The notes under the pieces are model-generated. The model did not search any database and was not told the DNA's origin. It saw only the letters and a list, made by a program, of their open reading frames with translations. This document shows, in pieces, positions 55,831 to 63,633 of a DNA stretch of 64,000 bases. Numbering within the stretch: the first letter of the stretch is position 1; every line of letters starts with the position of its first letter. The DNA is from Pseudomonadota bacterium. GTDB taxonomy: Bacteria > Desulfobacterota > Desulfovibrionia > Desulfovibrionales > Desulfovibrionaceae. The stretch is from assembly GCA_018822105.1 (NCBI GenBank), contig JAHJLB010000018.1, forward strand, positions 1 to 64,000, written 5' to 3'. A program made the translations under genes and the position numbers.

Positions 55831-56584
55831 CCTCTGCGCTCTCGCGCTTCTTTTTCTTTTCGTTCTGCTGCCTGCGGCGGCTTCTGCAGCCGCCCCTGCG
55901 GCCTCCCCGGTGCCGACCTTGACCATGCAGCTTTCCGGCGGGCAGAGCGAGCCCACCAAGGTCTCCATCGCCCTGGAGATCATGTTCCTGCTGACGATCC
56001 TGACGGTCGCCCCATCCATCGTTTTGACTATGACCTCCTTCACGCGCATCATCATCGTCTTCCATTTCCTTCGCCAGGCCATGGGCACGCCGCAGATGCC
56101 GCCCAACCAGATCATGACCTCCCTGGCCCTGTTCATGACCTTTGTCATCATGGGCCCGGTGATCAAGAACGTGAACGAGGAGGCCCTGCAGCCCTATCTG
56201 GAGGAGCGCATCGGCTTCCAGGAGGCCCTGGCCAAGGCCCAGGTGCCTGTCCGGGCTTTTTTGTTCAAGCACACCCGTGAAAAGGACCTGTCCATCTTCT
56301 ATTCCATCACCAAGGAGGAGCGGCCCCAGAACCAGGACCAGGTCTCCACCATGCTCCTCGTTGCCGCCTACACCATCAGCGAGCTGAAGACCGGCTTTTC
56401 CATCGGCTTCCTCATCTACATCCCGTTTCTCATCCTGGACATGGTCGTGGCCAGCATTCTGCTGTCCATGGGCATGATGATGCTCCCACCGGCCATGGTC
56501 GCCTTGCCATTCAAGATCCTCCTGTTCATCCTCGTTGACGGCTGGAGCCTTCTCATCGGCTCCCTTGTCAACTCCTTTGGCTGA
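55784..56584 (+). CDS. fliP: Flagellar export-gate protein FliP
   Basis: About 266 residues. A signal-like N-terminus (LCALALLFLFVLLPAAASA) is followed by the FliP core: FLLTILTVAPSIVLTMTSFTRIIIVFHFLRQA, PPNQIMTSLALFMTF, the PFLILDMVVASILLSMGMMMLPP helix and the C-terminal WSLLIGSLVNSF. FliP5-FliQ4-FliR1 form the gate of the flagellar type III exporter. The start is uncertain: the ATG at 55784 overlaps fliO by 47 bases and lacks a spaced ribosome-binding site; no ATG/GTG/TTG is better placed. Confidence 0.92.
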   Translation: MKGRACSPLGSATRANLCALALLFLFVLLPAAASAAAPAASPVPTLTMQLSGGQSEPTKVSIALEIMFLLTILTVAPSIVLTMTSFTRIIIVFHFLRQAMGTPQMPPNQIMTSLALFMTFVIMGPVIKNVNEEALQPYLEERIGFQEALAKAQVPVRAFLFKHTREKDLSIFYSITKEERPQNQDQVSTMLLVAAYTISELKTGFSIGFLIYIPFLILDMVVASILLSMGMMMLPPAMVALPFKILLFILVDGWSLLIGSLVNSFG

Positions 56585-56594
56585 CGAGGCAGAT

Positions 56595-56870
56595 ATGGCC
56601 ATCACCCCTGAATTCGTCGTCGGCTTTGCCCGCGAGGCCATGGAACTGACCTTGGTCATCTGCCTGCCCATGATGGGCGTCGGCCTTGTGGTCGGCGTGT
56701 GCATCAGCATCTTTCAGGCCGCCACGCAGATCCAGGACGCCACCTTGGCCCTGGTGCCAAAGCTTGTGGCCATGTTCATCGCCCTGATCCTGGCCTTTCC
56801 CTGGATCATGGACAAGATGATCACCTATACGACGAATCTTTTCACCAATATTCCTACATATTTGCGTTAG
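56595..56870 (+). CDS. fliQ: Flagellar export-gate protein FliQ
   Basis: 91 residues with two transmembrane helices (about 17-40 and 55-75) and the family core FAREAMELTLVICLPMMGVGLVVGV ... AATQIQDATLALVPK. It completes the export gate with FliP and FliR. The ATG at 56595, ten bases after the fliP stop, follows GACGAGG. fliR and flhB are not in the window; a glycosyltransferase follows. Confidence 0.93.
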   Translation: MAITPEFVVGFAREAMELTLVICLPMMGVGLVVGVCISIFQAATQIQDATLALVPKLVAMFIALILAFPWIMDKMITYTTNLFTNIPTYLR

Positions 56871-57009
56871 CAGCGCACGGTCTCGCGGCGACCTTGCCAA
56901 AGCCTAGCGCCCAGGCTAGGAAGTCCAATGCGCACATCGCGCCAGGATTGATCCCCATGCCGCAAGCCCGATATCCAACGTTGTCTCACGTGTCCGCACG
57001 GTGCAGCCT

Positions 57010-58620
57010 ATGACCCCTGAACGCCTGCTGGCGCACCTGCGCGCCCGGCCATTGTTCTGGGCCATGTGCCTGGTGCTCGCGCCGACGCTTCTGCGCCTCT
57101 GGTTTGTCGCCACAGGGCAGCTCGGCCTGGTGCAGGACGAGGCCCAGTACTGGGATTGGACCCGGCACCTGCAGCTGACCTACTATTCCAAGGGCCCGCT
57201 CATCGCCTGGATCATCGCGCTGTTCACCAGCCTGCTGGGCGACACGGAACTCGGCGTGCGCATGGGCTCCATTGTCGGCGCGATGTTGTTTCCGGCCCTG
57301 CTCTGGTGGCTATTGGCCGTGCTCTGGAAGCGGCCCGTGCTGGCGGTGCTGGCGGTGTTCATCGCAGGGGTCTCGCCCCTGTTCCAGGCCCTGGGCATCC
57401 TCATGACCACGGACAATCCCTTCGTGCTCTGCTGGACCCTGTCCATGATCGCCCTTTACGCCGCCGCCACGCCGGACGAGGCCGGCAAGGACCGCGGCCT
57501 TTGGCCCTTTGCGCTTTTGGCCCTGGCCTTCGGCTCGGGCATCCTGGCCAAGTACACCATGCTCGGCCTGGTGGGTCTGGCCGCGGGCTACGGCTATCTG
57601 CTGCAGCGCGGCGGGGCCTTGCCTGCGCGGTTCTGGCCCCGTCTTGCCGTGGCCCTTGCCGTGGGCGTGGCGCTCGGGTTTCTGCCCACGCTCGTTTGGA
57701 ACATGCAGAACGGTTTTGTGGGCTACAAGCATGTGCTGCAGCTCATCGGCGTATCTGGCGAGGGCGCCAGGACCATGTTCCGCCTCTCCCGGGTTCCGGA
57801 ATACGTCGGCGCTCAGCTCGGTTTCGCCCTGCCCTGGTGGTTCTGGCTCATGGTGGTGGCCGGCTGGCGCGCGGCCCAACGCGTCTGGCAGCCTTCCACA
57901 ACCATCTCCAACGAAGCTGGCGGTCCCACGTTTACGCAGTCGACGCTTCTGGTCGTCTTTTTCTGGCCCATGACGCTGTTTTTTCTGGCCTGGAGCTTCC
58001 ACACCAAGGTTCTGGCCAACTGGAACACCGTGAGTTTCGTGGCCGGAAGCGTCCTTGCGGCCCTGGAGCTGGAGCGGCTTCTGCTTTCCGGCCCGTCGCG
58101 GCGCGCATGGCGTACGCTGGTGTCTTGCGCTGGCGCCAGCGTGTTTCTGCTGCTGTTTTTGCATCTGCACCAGCTGTTGCCTCTTCCGCCGAGCATCAAC
58201 CCCGCGCACCGCCTCAAGGGTTGGGAAGACATGGGCCTGCGCATGGGGCAGGTGGCGGAGCAGCGGTTTCCGGACCCAGCGCGCGTGTTTTTCATGAGCG
58301 ATGTCTATGACATCACTGCTTCGCTGGCCTTTTATGTTCCGGGCCAGCCGCGCGCTTACTGCCTGTGGTGGCACGACCGGCGCATGAACCAGTACGATCT
58401 TTGGGGCGGGCCTCAGGGCAAGCTCGGCTGGGACGCGGTCATGGTGCTCAAGGGCGATGCTGCGGGCATGCCGCCGGTCCTGTCGGACATGTTCGAGAGG
58501 GTTTCCGGGCCATACCGCTATGTGGCGACGTACCGCGGGGTTGCGGTGCGGCCGTTTTTCTACTTCCTGTGCTATGGCTACAAGGGCTTGTGGCCACGCC
58601 GCGACAATGGATCCTTTTGA
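57010..58620 (+). CDS. GT39-type membrane glycosyltransferase
   Basis: 536 residues with about ten transmembrane helices. The dolichyl-phosphate-mannosyltransferase/ArnT-type luminal motif is visible as VQDEAQYWDWTRHLQ (the DE pair) followed by YYSKGPLIAW, and a MTTDNPFVLCW segment. Such enzymes transfer a sugar from a polyprenyl-phosphate donor to lipid A or to proteins on the periplasmic face. The C-terminal ~100 residues form a small soluble domain. The ATG at 57010 is chosen; a GTG three codons earlier is possible. Given the neighbouring flagellar genes, flagellin or lipid A modification are both conceivable; substrate unknown. Confidence 0.85.
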   Translation: MTPERLLAHLRARPLFWAMCLVLAPTLLRLWFVATGQLGLVQDEAQYWDWTRHLQLTYYSKGPLIAWIIALFTSLLGDTELGVRMGSIVGAMLFPALLWWLLAVLWKRPVLAVLAVFIAGVSPLFQALGILMTTDNPFVLCWTLSMIALYAAATPDEAGKDRGLWPFALLALAFGSGILAKYTMLGLVGLAAGYGYLLQRGGALPARFWPRLAVALAVGVALGFLPTLVWNMQNGFVGYKHVLQLIGVSGEGARTMFRLSRVPEYVGAQLGFALPWWFWLMVVAGWRAAQRVWQPSTTISNEAGGPTFTQSTLLVVFFWPMTLFFLAWSFHTKVLANWNTVSFVAGSVLAALELERLLLSGPSRRAWRTLVSCAGASVFLLLFLHLHQLLPLPPSINPAHRLKGWEDMGLRMGQVAEQRFPDPARVFFMSDVYDITASLAFYVPGQPRAYCLWWHDRRMNQYDLWGGPQGKLGWDAVMVLKGDAAGMPPVLSDMFERVSGPYRYVATYRGVAVRPFFYFLCYGYKGLWPRRDNGSF

Positions 58621-58681
58621 CCTGCTTGTTGGATTTTACCCGCCAAATTCGAGTAATTCAGTTTCCTTTCATGAATTCTTG

Positions 58682-58719
58682 TGACATCCGTTGACATTCT
58701 TTGACAACGGGTGCATAAA
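58682..58719 (+). promoter_or_regulatory. Phased TGACA repeats overlapping a sigma-70 promoter
   Basis: TGACA occurs at 58682, 58692 and 58702, exactly ten bases apart, so the three copies lie on one face of the helix. The middle copy is part of a TTGACA -35 (58691-58696) with a 17-base spacer and CATAAA (58714-58719), ~20 bases before the HTH gene's ATG. A regulator binding here would block or adjust polymerase; the downstream HTH protein is a candidate. Confidence 0.55.
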
Positions 58720-58737
58720 CGCATACATCGGTGTTCT

Positions 58738-59013
58738 ATGATGGACAACGGAGTACATGCGCTCGATGCAGCCCCGGTTCTGCCCCGGCTTTTGACCTTG
58801 AAGGAAGTCGCGAACATCTTGCGCATCCATCCCCGGACAGCGTACAGGTTGGTGCAGGACGGGACGCTGTCCGCCATCCGGGTGGGAACGCAGTGGCGCG
58901 TGACCGAAGAGGCGCTGCACGACTATGTTTCTCGAGGATGGCGGCACTGGCGGCCCGAGCCTTCCAGGGCCAAGACCCGGCAATACACGTTGCCCTTTGC
59001 AGACGAGGAGTGA
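58738..59013 (+). CDS. Excisionase-family (HTH_17) DNA-binding protein
   Basis: 91 residues from the ATG at 58738 (a second ATG follows directly). Residues ~18-70 form the Xis/AlpA/HTH_17 helix-turn-helix with wing: LLTLKEVANILRIHPRTAYRLVQDG then SAIRVGTQWRVTEEALHDYV. The C-terminal tail is basic then acidic. Such proteins bind promoters or attachment sites, often regulating small operons; no integrase is nearby. The gene has its own promoter overlapping phased TGACA repeats and is followed after two bases by another gene. Confidence 0.8.
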   Translation: MMDNGVHALDAAPVLPRLLTLKEVANILRIHPRTAYRLVQDGTLSAIRVGTQWRVTEEALHDYVSRGWRHWRPEPSRAKTRQYTLPFADEE

Positions 59014-59015
59014 GC

Positions 59016-59417
59016 ATGAACCACACGCCCGAGGGATTTTCCGCATCGCCTGCGCAGCCCAGAGTCCTGACCCTGCCCAATGACTTTGGCAATCCCATCG
59101 CCATGACCGCGAGCCTGGTTGCGGAGGACATCCATTTCAGCACCACCAGCGGCGTGCTTACCGTGGAGAAGCTGTATCGTTCGCCACAGGGCCTCGTGGG
59201 TTATGGCATCATCGCCGCTTCGGGCGAGCACCGCGAGCGCCGCGCCTACACCCTGGACGATCAGGGCGAGACCGTGGTCTGCGACAACGGGGCTTTTGCC
59301 CTGGAGCTGCCGGTGTGCGATCTTCATGAACTGCTGTGCATGGCCCTGCAGGCTGAGGACACCCTGGCCACGATCGGAGAGCATGCCCAGTTCAGCGCCG
59401 CAGTGAACGAAGAATAG
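59016..59417 (+). CDS. Hypothetical protein in the excisionase-like operon
   Basis: 133 residues, soluble, mostly strand-forming in the middle (AEDIHFSTTSGVLTVEKLYRS, VGYGIIAASGEHRERRAYTLDD), with helical ends. I recognise no family. The ATG at 59016 has GAGGAG upstream and lies two bases after the HTH gene stop, so the two proteins are made together. A strong terminator follows. The MTASLVAEDIHFSTTSG segment does not match known toxins or antitoxins that I recognise. Confidence 0.6.
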   Translation: MNHTPEGFSASPAQPRVLTLPNDFGNPIAMTASLVAEDIHFSTTSGVLTVEKLYRSPQGLVGYGIIAASGEHRERRAYTLDDQGETVVCDNGAFALELPVCDLHELLCMALQAEDTLATIGEHAQFSAAVNEE

Positions 59418-59440
59418 AAGGCGTCCAGATATTGAATGAC

Positions 59441-59470
59441 AAGCGCCCGGAAAACCGGGCGCTTTTTTTT
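59441..59470 (+). terminator. Intrinsic terminator of the HTH operon
   Basis: A perfect 10-base stem AAGCGCCCGG / CCGGGCGCTT with an AAAA loop and a run of eight T. It lies 24 bases after the stop and just before the convergent phosphofructokinase stop. Confidence 0.93.
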
Positions 59471-59487
59471 GCGCTCCGCGCGGTGGG

Positions 59488-60840
59488 CTACTCTTCGCGC
59501 TTGACGCAGTAGAGGGAGCCCAGGGCGTGGGCTCCGAAGTCCTCTTGGCCGGTGGATTCGATGACGGCGCGCCAGTAGTCGGATTCGATGTTCAGCATCT
59601 TGCGCTTGCTGGTGACCAGTTCCAGGGGCACGTGGACAAAGCGCGACTGCAGGCGGCTGATGACCATGCCGGTTTTCCCGGCCATGGCCGCGTGCACGGC
59701 GTTTTGGCCCAGAAAGCCGCAGTAGACGCGGTCATTGGCGTTGGCGGGCACGGAGCGGATGATGTAGCTGGGGTCGATGAACTTGATGGTGGTCTCCATG
59801 TCGCGGGCCTTGAAGTATTCCTTGATGCGGCTGATGAGGATGTTGGTGATGTCGCAGAGCACCGGGTTTCCGGAGGCGTCGGTCTTGCCGCTGGCCTCGC
59901 AGAGGTGCTGGCCTGCGCCTTCGGCCACCACGATGACGGCGTGTTTGCGCTTTTTCAGGCGAATTTCGAGCTGCTCCAGGAGCCCTTCGGGCCCTTCGAG
60001 GCTGAAGGTGTTTTCGGGCACCAGGACGAAATTGACCTCCTTGAGGGCCAGGGTGGCCTGGGCGGCAATGAATCCGGACTCGCGGCCCATGAGCTTGACC
60101 ATGCCGATGCCGTTGTAGGCCCCGACGGCCTCCACGTGGGCGCAGGCAATGGCCTCGGTGGCCTTTTCCACGGCGGTGTCGAAGCCGAAGGACTTGCCCA
60201 CGAAATTGATGTCGTTGTCGATGGTCTTGGGGATGCCGATGACGCTGATGCGCGAGTTGCGCGCTTTGATTTCCTTGACGATGTTTGCGGCGGCCTTCAT
60301 GGTCCCGTCGCCGCCGATCATGAAGAGCACGTTGATGTTCATGCGCTCCAGGGCGTCGACGATCTCATCGGCGGGTTGCGGCCCGCGCGAGGAGCCGAGC
60401 TCTGTGCCGCCGAAGACGTGGAAGTTGGAGACCTTTTCCGGCGTCAACTCAATGATGTCGTGCCCGTACTTGGGGATGAACCCCTGCAGGCCGTAGCGGA
60501 TGCCGATGACCGAGGCCACGTGGTAATGGTGGTAGGCGTCCATGACGATGGAGCGCAGGACGTCGTTGATGCCGGGGCACAGGCCTCCGCAGGTGACGAT
60601 GGCGCATTTGACCTTGGAGGAGTCGAAGTAGAGCTTGGGCCTGGGGCCGGCTTTTTCGAAGCGCATGGGGCCGTTGTGCGAGCCCAGGAGGTCTGCCTCC
60701 TCCTCGGTGAGGCTCAGCTCCAGCTGCTCCTCCTGGCCGATGAAGCGGCAGTAGCGCAGGGGTGTGGGGATCTTGGCCACGCCGAGGGTCTGGATCGCGG
60801 TGTTCAGGACGGACTTTTTTGAGCCTGCGCTTTTGGTCAT
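59488..60840 (-). CDS. ATP-type group II 6-phosphofructokinase
   Basis: 450 residues. Substrate motifs: VTCGGLCPGINDV, FMIGGDGTMKAA, IGIPKTIDNDI, and MGRESGFIAAQATL. A Gly in GGDG (position 104 in E. coli numbering) is typical of ATP use, whereas PPi enzymes have Asp; the Lys in PKTIDND is common to PPi enzymes and to the trypanosomal/spirochete ATP-dependent group II enzymes. The combination suggests an ATP-dependent group II PFK. The N-terminal ~85 residues are the extension found in that group. The ATG at 60838-60840 has AGGAGA upstream. Confidence 0.9.
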   Translation of the reverse strand: MTKSAGSKKSVLNTAIQTLGVAKIPTPLRYCRFIGQEEQLELSLTEEEADLLGSHNGPMRFEKAGPRPKLYFDSSKVKCAIVTCGGLCPGINDVLRSIVMDAYHHYHVASVIGIRYGLQGFIPKYGHDIIELTPEKVSNFHVFGGTELGSSRGPQPADEIVDALERMNINVLFMIGGDGTMKAAANIVKEIKARNSRISVIGIPKTIDNDINFVGKSFGFDTAVEKATEAIACAHVEAVGAYNGIGMVKLMGRESGFIAAQATLALKEVNFVLVPENTFSLEGPEGLLEQLEIRLKKRKHAVIVVAEGAGQHLCEASGKTDASGNPVLCDITNILISRIKEYFKARDMETTIKFIDPSYIIRSVPANANDRVYCGFLGQNAVHAAMAGKTGMVISRLQSRFVHVPLELVTSKRKMLNIESDYWRAVIESTGQEDFGAHALGSLYCVKREE

Positions 60841-60933
60841 GGTGGTCTCCTGAGGCCGTAGGCCATTCATCTTATGGTTCCTATATCGAAGACTTACCTT
60901 GGCGTAAACTCCTCTGGCAAGAAATCTTTGGCA

Positions 60934-62490
60934 TCAACGAATCCGCAGGAGTCTTGCCGGCCCGTCTGCGGCTAGACCTTGGCGCAGGCTCACGGTGAAA
61001 CCTTCCGTGTCCAAAAGAGTCACGGGTTCAGGCATGTTCTGCAACGAGCCGGCCAGGGGCGCGGGCCTGGTCTGGATGCGCAGGGTGAGTTCGGGCGCCC
61101 GGTCGGTCCAGAGGTAGAGCTGCCTGGCCGAGATGGCGCGGCAGTTCACCTTGCTGCCGCTAACCAAACCCGGGCCGGACCTGCTGATGGTGTCGAAGAC
61201 GCGCAAATTCAGTCCCCGTATTTGCGCTGTGCCGTCGTTTCGGATGCCAACCGGCACCCAGTCCTCGGCAAAGCACTGAGTGCGCTCAGAACCCGTCTCA
61301 GCGTCGAAATAGCGCACAAGGCCGTCCACATCGGCCAGGCGCAGGCATTGGGCGTGCTCGGAGTGGGCCAGTTGCGGGAGGCGCGGCTCATATGCGGGCT
61401 CAGGCCTCCAGGACTGCCCCGGGAGCACATGGAACAGTTCTGCCCCGCGCAGTTCAAGCCACCCCTGAGGGCGCGGCGCCTCAGCGGAAGGATTCCCGGC
61501 GTCGTTGTCCAGGGCGCGGTTGTGCAGCACATCCCAGCGCACCAGCCTGCCCTCGCCGGTCCAGAGCCGTGCTTCCGTGCCGCTGAACTCGCCTCGCTGG
61601 AAGGGTCCGCCAGGAATATCCAATCTATGCAATAACTTGCCTGTTCGCGGATTCCAGGAACCGCCACGGCCCAGGGCGTCCACCGCCAGCAGCACCCCCC
61701 CGGCGTCAGAAAAGCCTATGGCCGCGGGCTGGCCCGGCAAGGTGGCCACATGGCGCATGTCCCCGCCTGTTCTGCCGTTGCCTGCAGATCCCAGCCAGAC
61801 GTTTCCTGCGGAGTCCTGGGCGGCCAGGAACTCGCCGGAGGCGTTCAGGGTCAGGCTGATGCGTCCGCTCAGCGTGGTCTCGACGCTGCTGGCCGGGCAA
61901 CCGGCACTTTGCAGATCGAAGAAGACCAGGCGGTTCACGCCTTGGGCCCAGGCGGCCAGCAGGTTGCCGTTTTTCGACAGCGCCAGGGCATAGGCCGGGT
62001 GGTTGTCCGGCATGGACAGGGCCGTGCAGTTGCCGGCGCCGAAGAGACGGATGCGCCCATCGGCATGACTGGCTGCGCCGATACGGCCATGTCCGGCGTT
62101 GGCGATGACCCCCGAGTCCAGCAGCACGGCGGTCTGCTCGAGACGAAGGTGCAGGCCCTGGGCACCGGCCCAGGTGCTGGAGCTTGGCACGAGAAATTCG
62201 CCTGGGTTCCGGTATTGCGCTTCTTGGTAATGACCCAGCCCATTGTCTGGCGAAACCGGATTATCCGTGTCCCGTCCGGGATTCTGCAGGTAGCTTTCCC
62301 CCACGACAGGCCTGTAGCCCTCTGCTGCTGCGTTCAGCGGAGCCACGGCCTGGAAAAGGCAGAGGAGGCCGAGGAAAAACGGTTGCCAGGTCCGCCGGAG
62401 CGGCGTGCGGCGAAAATACATGAACCCTGCCGGTGTGCTGGGGATTCTGTTGCTCCGTTGGATCAGGCGGTTTGCGGCGCGCAGGGGCAT
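60934..62490 (-). CDS. Secreted propeller-like hypothetical protein
   Basis: 518 residues. A long basic n-region then a hydrophobic core (FFLGLLCLFQAVAPLNAAAEG) predicts export. The mature ~450 residues repeat strand-rich units with GN/DG turns, for example YALALSKNGNLLAAWAQGVNRLVFFDL and ISLTLNASGEFLAAQDSAGNVWLGSAG, in the manner of WD40-like beta-propellers; canonical WD dipeptides are few. The ATG at 62490 has GAGGA seven bases upstream; ATG at 62421 (MYFRRTPL) would give a more usual signal peptide. It is 25 bases downstream of the heptose kinase gene on the same strand. Function unknown. Confidence 0.65.
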   Translation of the reverse strand: MPLRAANRLIQRSNRIPSTPAGFMYFRRTPLRRTWQPFFLGLLCLFQAVAPLNAAAEGYRPVVGESYLQNPGRDTDNPVSPDNGLGHYQEAQYRNPGEFLVPSSSTWAGAQGLHLRLEQTAVLLDSGVIANAGHGRIGAASHADGRIRLFGAGNCTALSMPDNHPAYALALSKNGNLLAAWAQGVNRLVFFDLQSAGCPASSVETTLSGRISLTLNASGEFLAAQDSAGNVWLGSAGNGRTGGDMRHVATLPGQPAAIGFSDAGGVLLAVDALGRGGSWNPRTGKLLHRLDIPGGPFQRGEFSGTEARLWTGEGRLVRWDVLHNRALDNDAGNPSAEAPRPQGWLELRGAELFHVLPGQSWRPEPAYEPRLPQLAHSEHAQCLRLADVDGLVRYFDAETGSERTQCFAEDWVPVGIRNDGTAQIRGLNLRVFDTISRSGPGLVSGSKVNCRAISARQLYLWTDRAPELTLRIQTRPAPLAGSLQNMPEPVTLLDTEGFTVSLRQGLAADGPARLLRIR

Positions 62491-62515
62491 GGCCGGTCCT
62501 CAGGCCCGTCCGGCC

Positions 62516-63535
62516 TCAGGCCAGGGCCCGGAGCTCCTCAATGTGCATGTCCGGGTTCTTGTTGATGGCTTCGCGCAGGGCCTCGACGGAAGCCGTGGCC
62601 GCGCCCACCTGGGCCACCACGATGCCGGCCGCGTGGTTGGCCAGCACGGCGGCGGAAAGCAGATCCGCCCCGGCGGCCAGGGCCAGGGCCAGGGTGGCGA
62701 TGACCGTGTCGCCGGCGCCGGTGACGTCGAAAACCTTGCGGGCGAAGGTGGGGATGAGCCGCGCCTTTTCCGGGCCCTCGAAAAGGGCCATTCCTTGGGC
62801 GCCGAGAGTGATGAGCAGCTGCGCGCAGTTCAGGCGCTTGAACAGCTCCGCGGCTGCCGGGAGAGGGCCGTCCGGTCCAGTGGCGCTGCGGCCTGCGCCT
62901 TCGGAAGCCTCCTTGGCGTTGGGCGTCAGGATGTCGACATCCTTGTACAGGTCGTAATTCACGGGCTTGGGGTCGACCAGGATGCGCGGGCGGACCCTTG
63001 AGGGGCCGGTGAGCGCCCGCAGAGCGTCCATGAGCGCCCTGGTGACGACCCCCTTGCCGTAGTCTGAAACAACAACGATGTCATGCGTTTGCGCGTGAGC
63101 GGCGACCTTCTCCAGCAGGGCTCCAACAACGGCTTTGGAGAGGGTTTCGGTGTGTTCCCGATCAACCCTGACGATCTGCTGATTTTGGGCGATGATCCGG
63201 GTCTTGCGCGTTGTGCGGCGGCGATCATCCTGAACAAGGTCGGTCTGGACGCCGGCGTCCTTGAGCAGGCCGGTGAGCACGTGGCCGTCCTGATCGGAGC
63301 CGATGACCCCGATGATCAGGGCTTGACCGCCAAGGGCCACGATGTTTCGAGCGACGTTGCCGGCCCCGCCAAGGCGGTACTGCTCGTCGGACACTTGCAG
63401 GACGGGCACAGGCGCCTCGGGGGAGATCCTGGTGACGGTGCCGAAGGTGTAGTGATCAAGCATCACGTCACCCACGATCATCACGCGCCGGCCCGCCAAG
63501 CGGTCCACAAGGGGGAGAATGTTCGGTGTGATCAT
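62516..63535 (-). CDS. hldE: D-glycero-beta-D-manno-heptose-7-phosphate kinase (HldE N-domain type)
   Basis: 339 residues of the PfkB sugar-kinase family, closest in features to RfaE1: VMIVGDVMLDHYTFGTVTRISPEAPVPV near the N-terminus, RLGGAGNVARNI, the DYGKGVVT segment and the ATP-site anion hole DVTGAGDTVIA. It phosphorylates heptose-7-phosphate at C1 for lipopolysaccharide core heptose. The adenylyltransferase domain fused in E. coli HldE is absent, so a separate HldC-type enzyme is needed elsewhere. The ATG at 63533-63535 follows AGAGG. It is upstream of the propeller-like gene. Confidence 0.9.
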   Translation of the reverse strand: MITPNILPLVDRLAGRRVMIVGDVMLDHYTFGTVTRISPEAPVPVLQVSDEQYRLGGAGNVARNIVALGGQALIIGVIGSDQDGHVLTGLLKDAGVQTDLVQDDRRRTTRKTRIIAQNQQIVRVDREHTETLSKAVVGALLEKVAAHAQTHDIVVVSDYGKGVVTRALMDALRALTGPSRVRPRILVDPKPVNYDLYKDVDILTPNAKEASEGAGRSATGPDGPLPAAAELFKRLNCAQLLITLGAQGMALFEGPEKARLIPTFARKVFDVTGAGDTVIATLALALAAGADLLSAAVLANHAAGIVVAQVGAATASVEALREAINKNPDMHIEELRALA

Positions 63536-63633
63536 CAGGCCTCTGCTCCGGTTTCGCAATCCGAGTAAGATCAAATTAAAAAGTTAAATATTAAAGGTTT
63601 AGGCTAGATGATGATCTGATGATCGCCGTGGCC

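Noticed and set aside
56975-56998. parS-like sequence TCACGTG
   Set aside because: Only the central CACGTG half matches; the arms do not form the TGTTTCACGTGAAACA palindrome.
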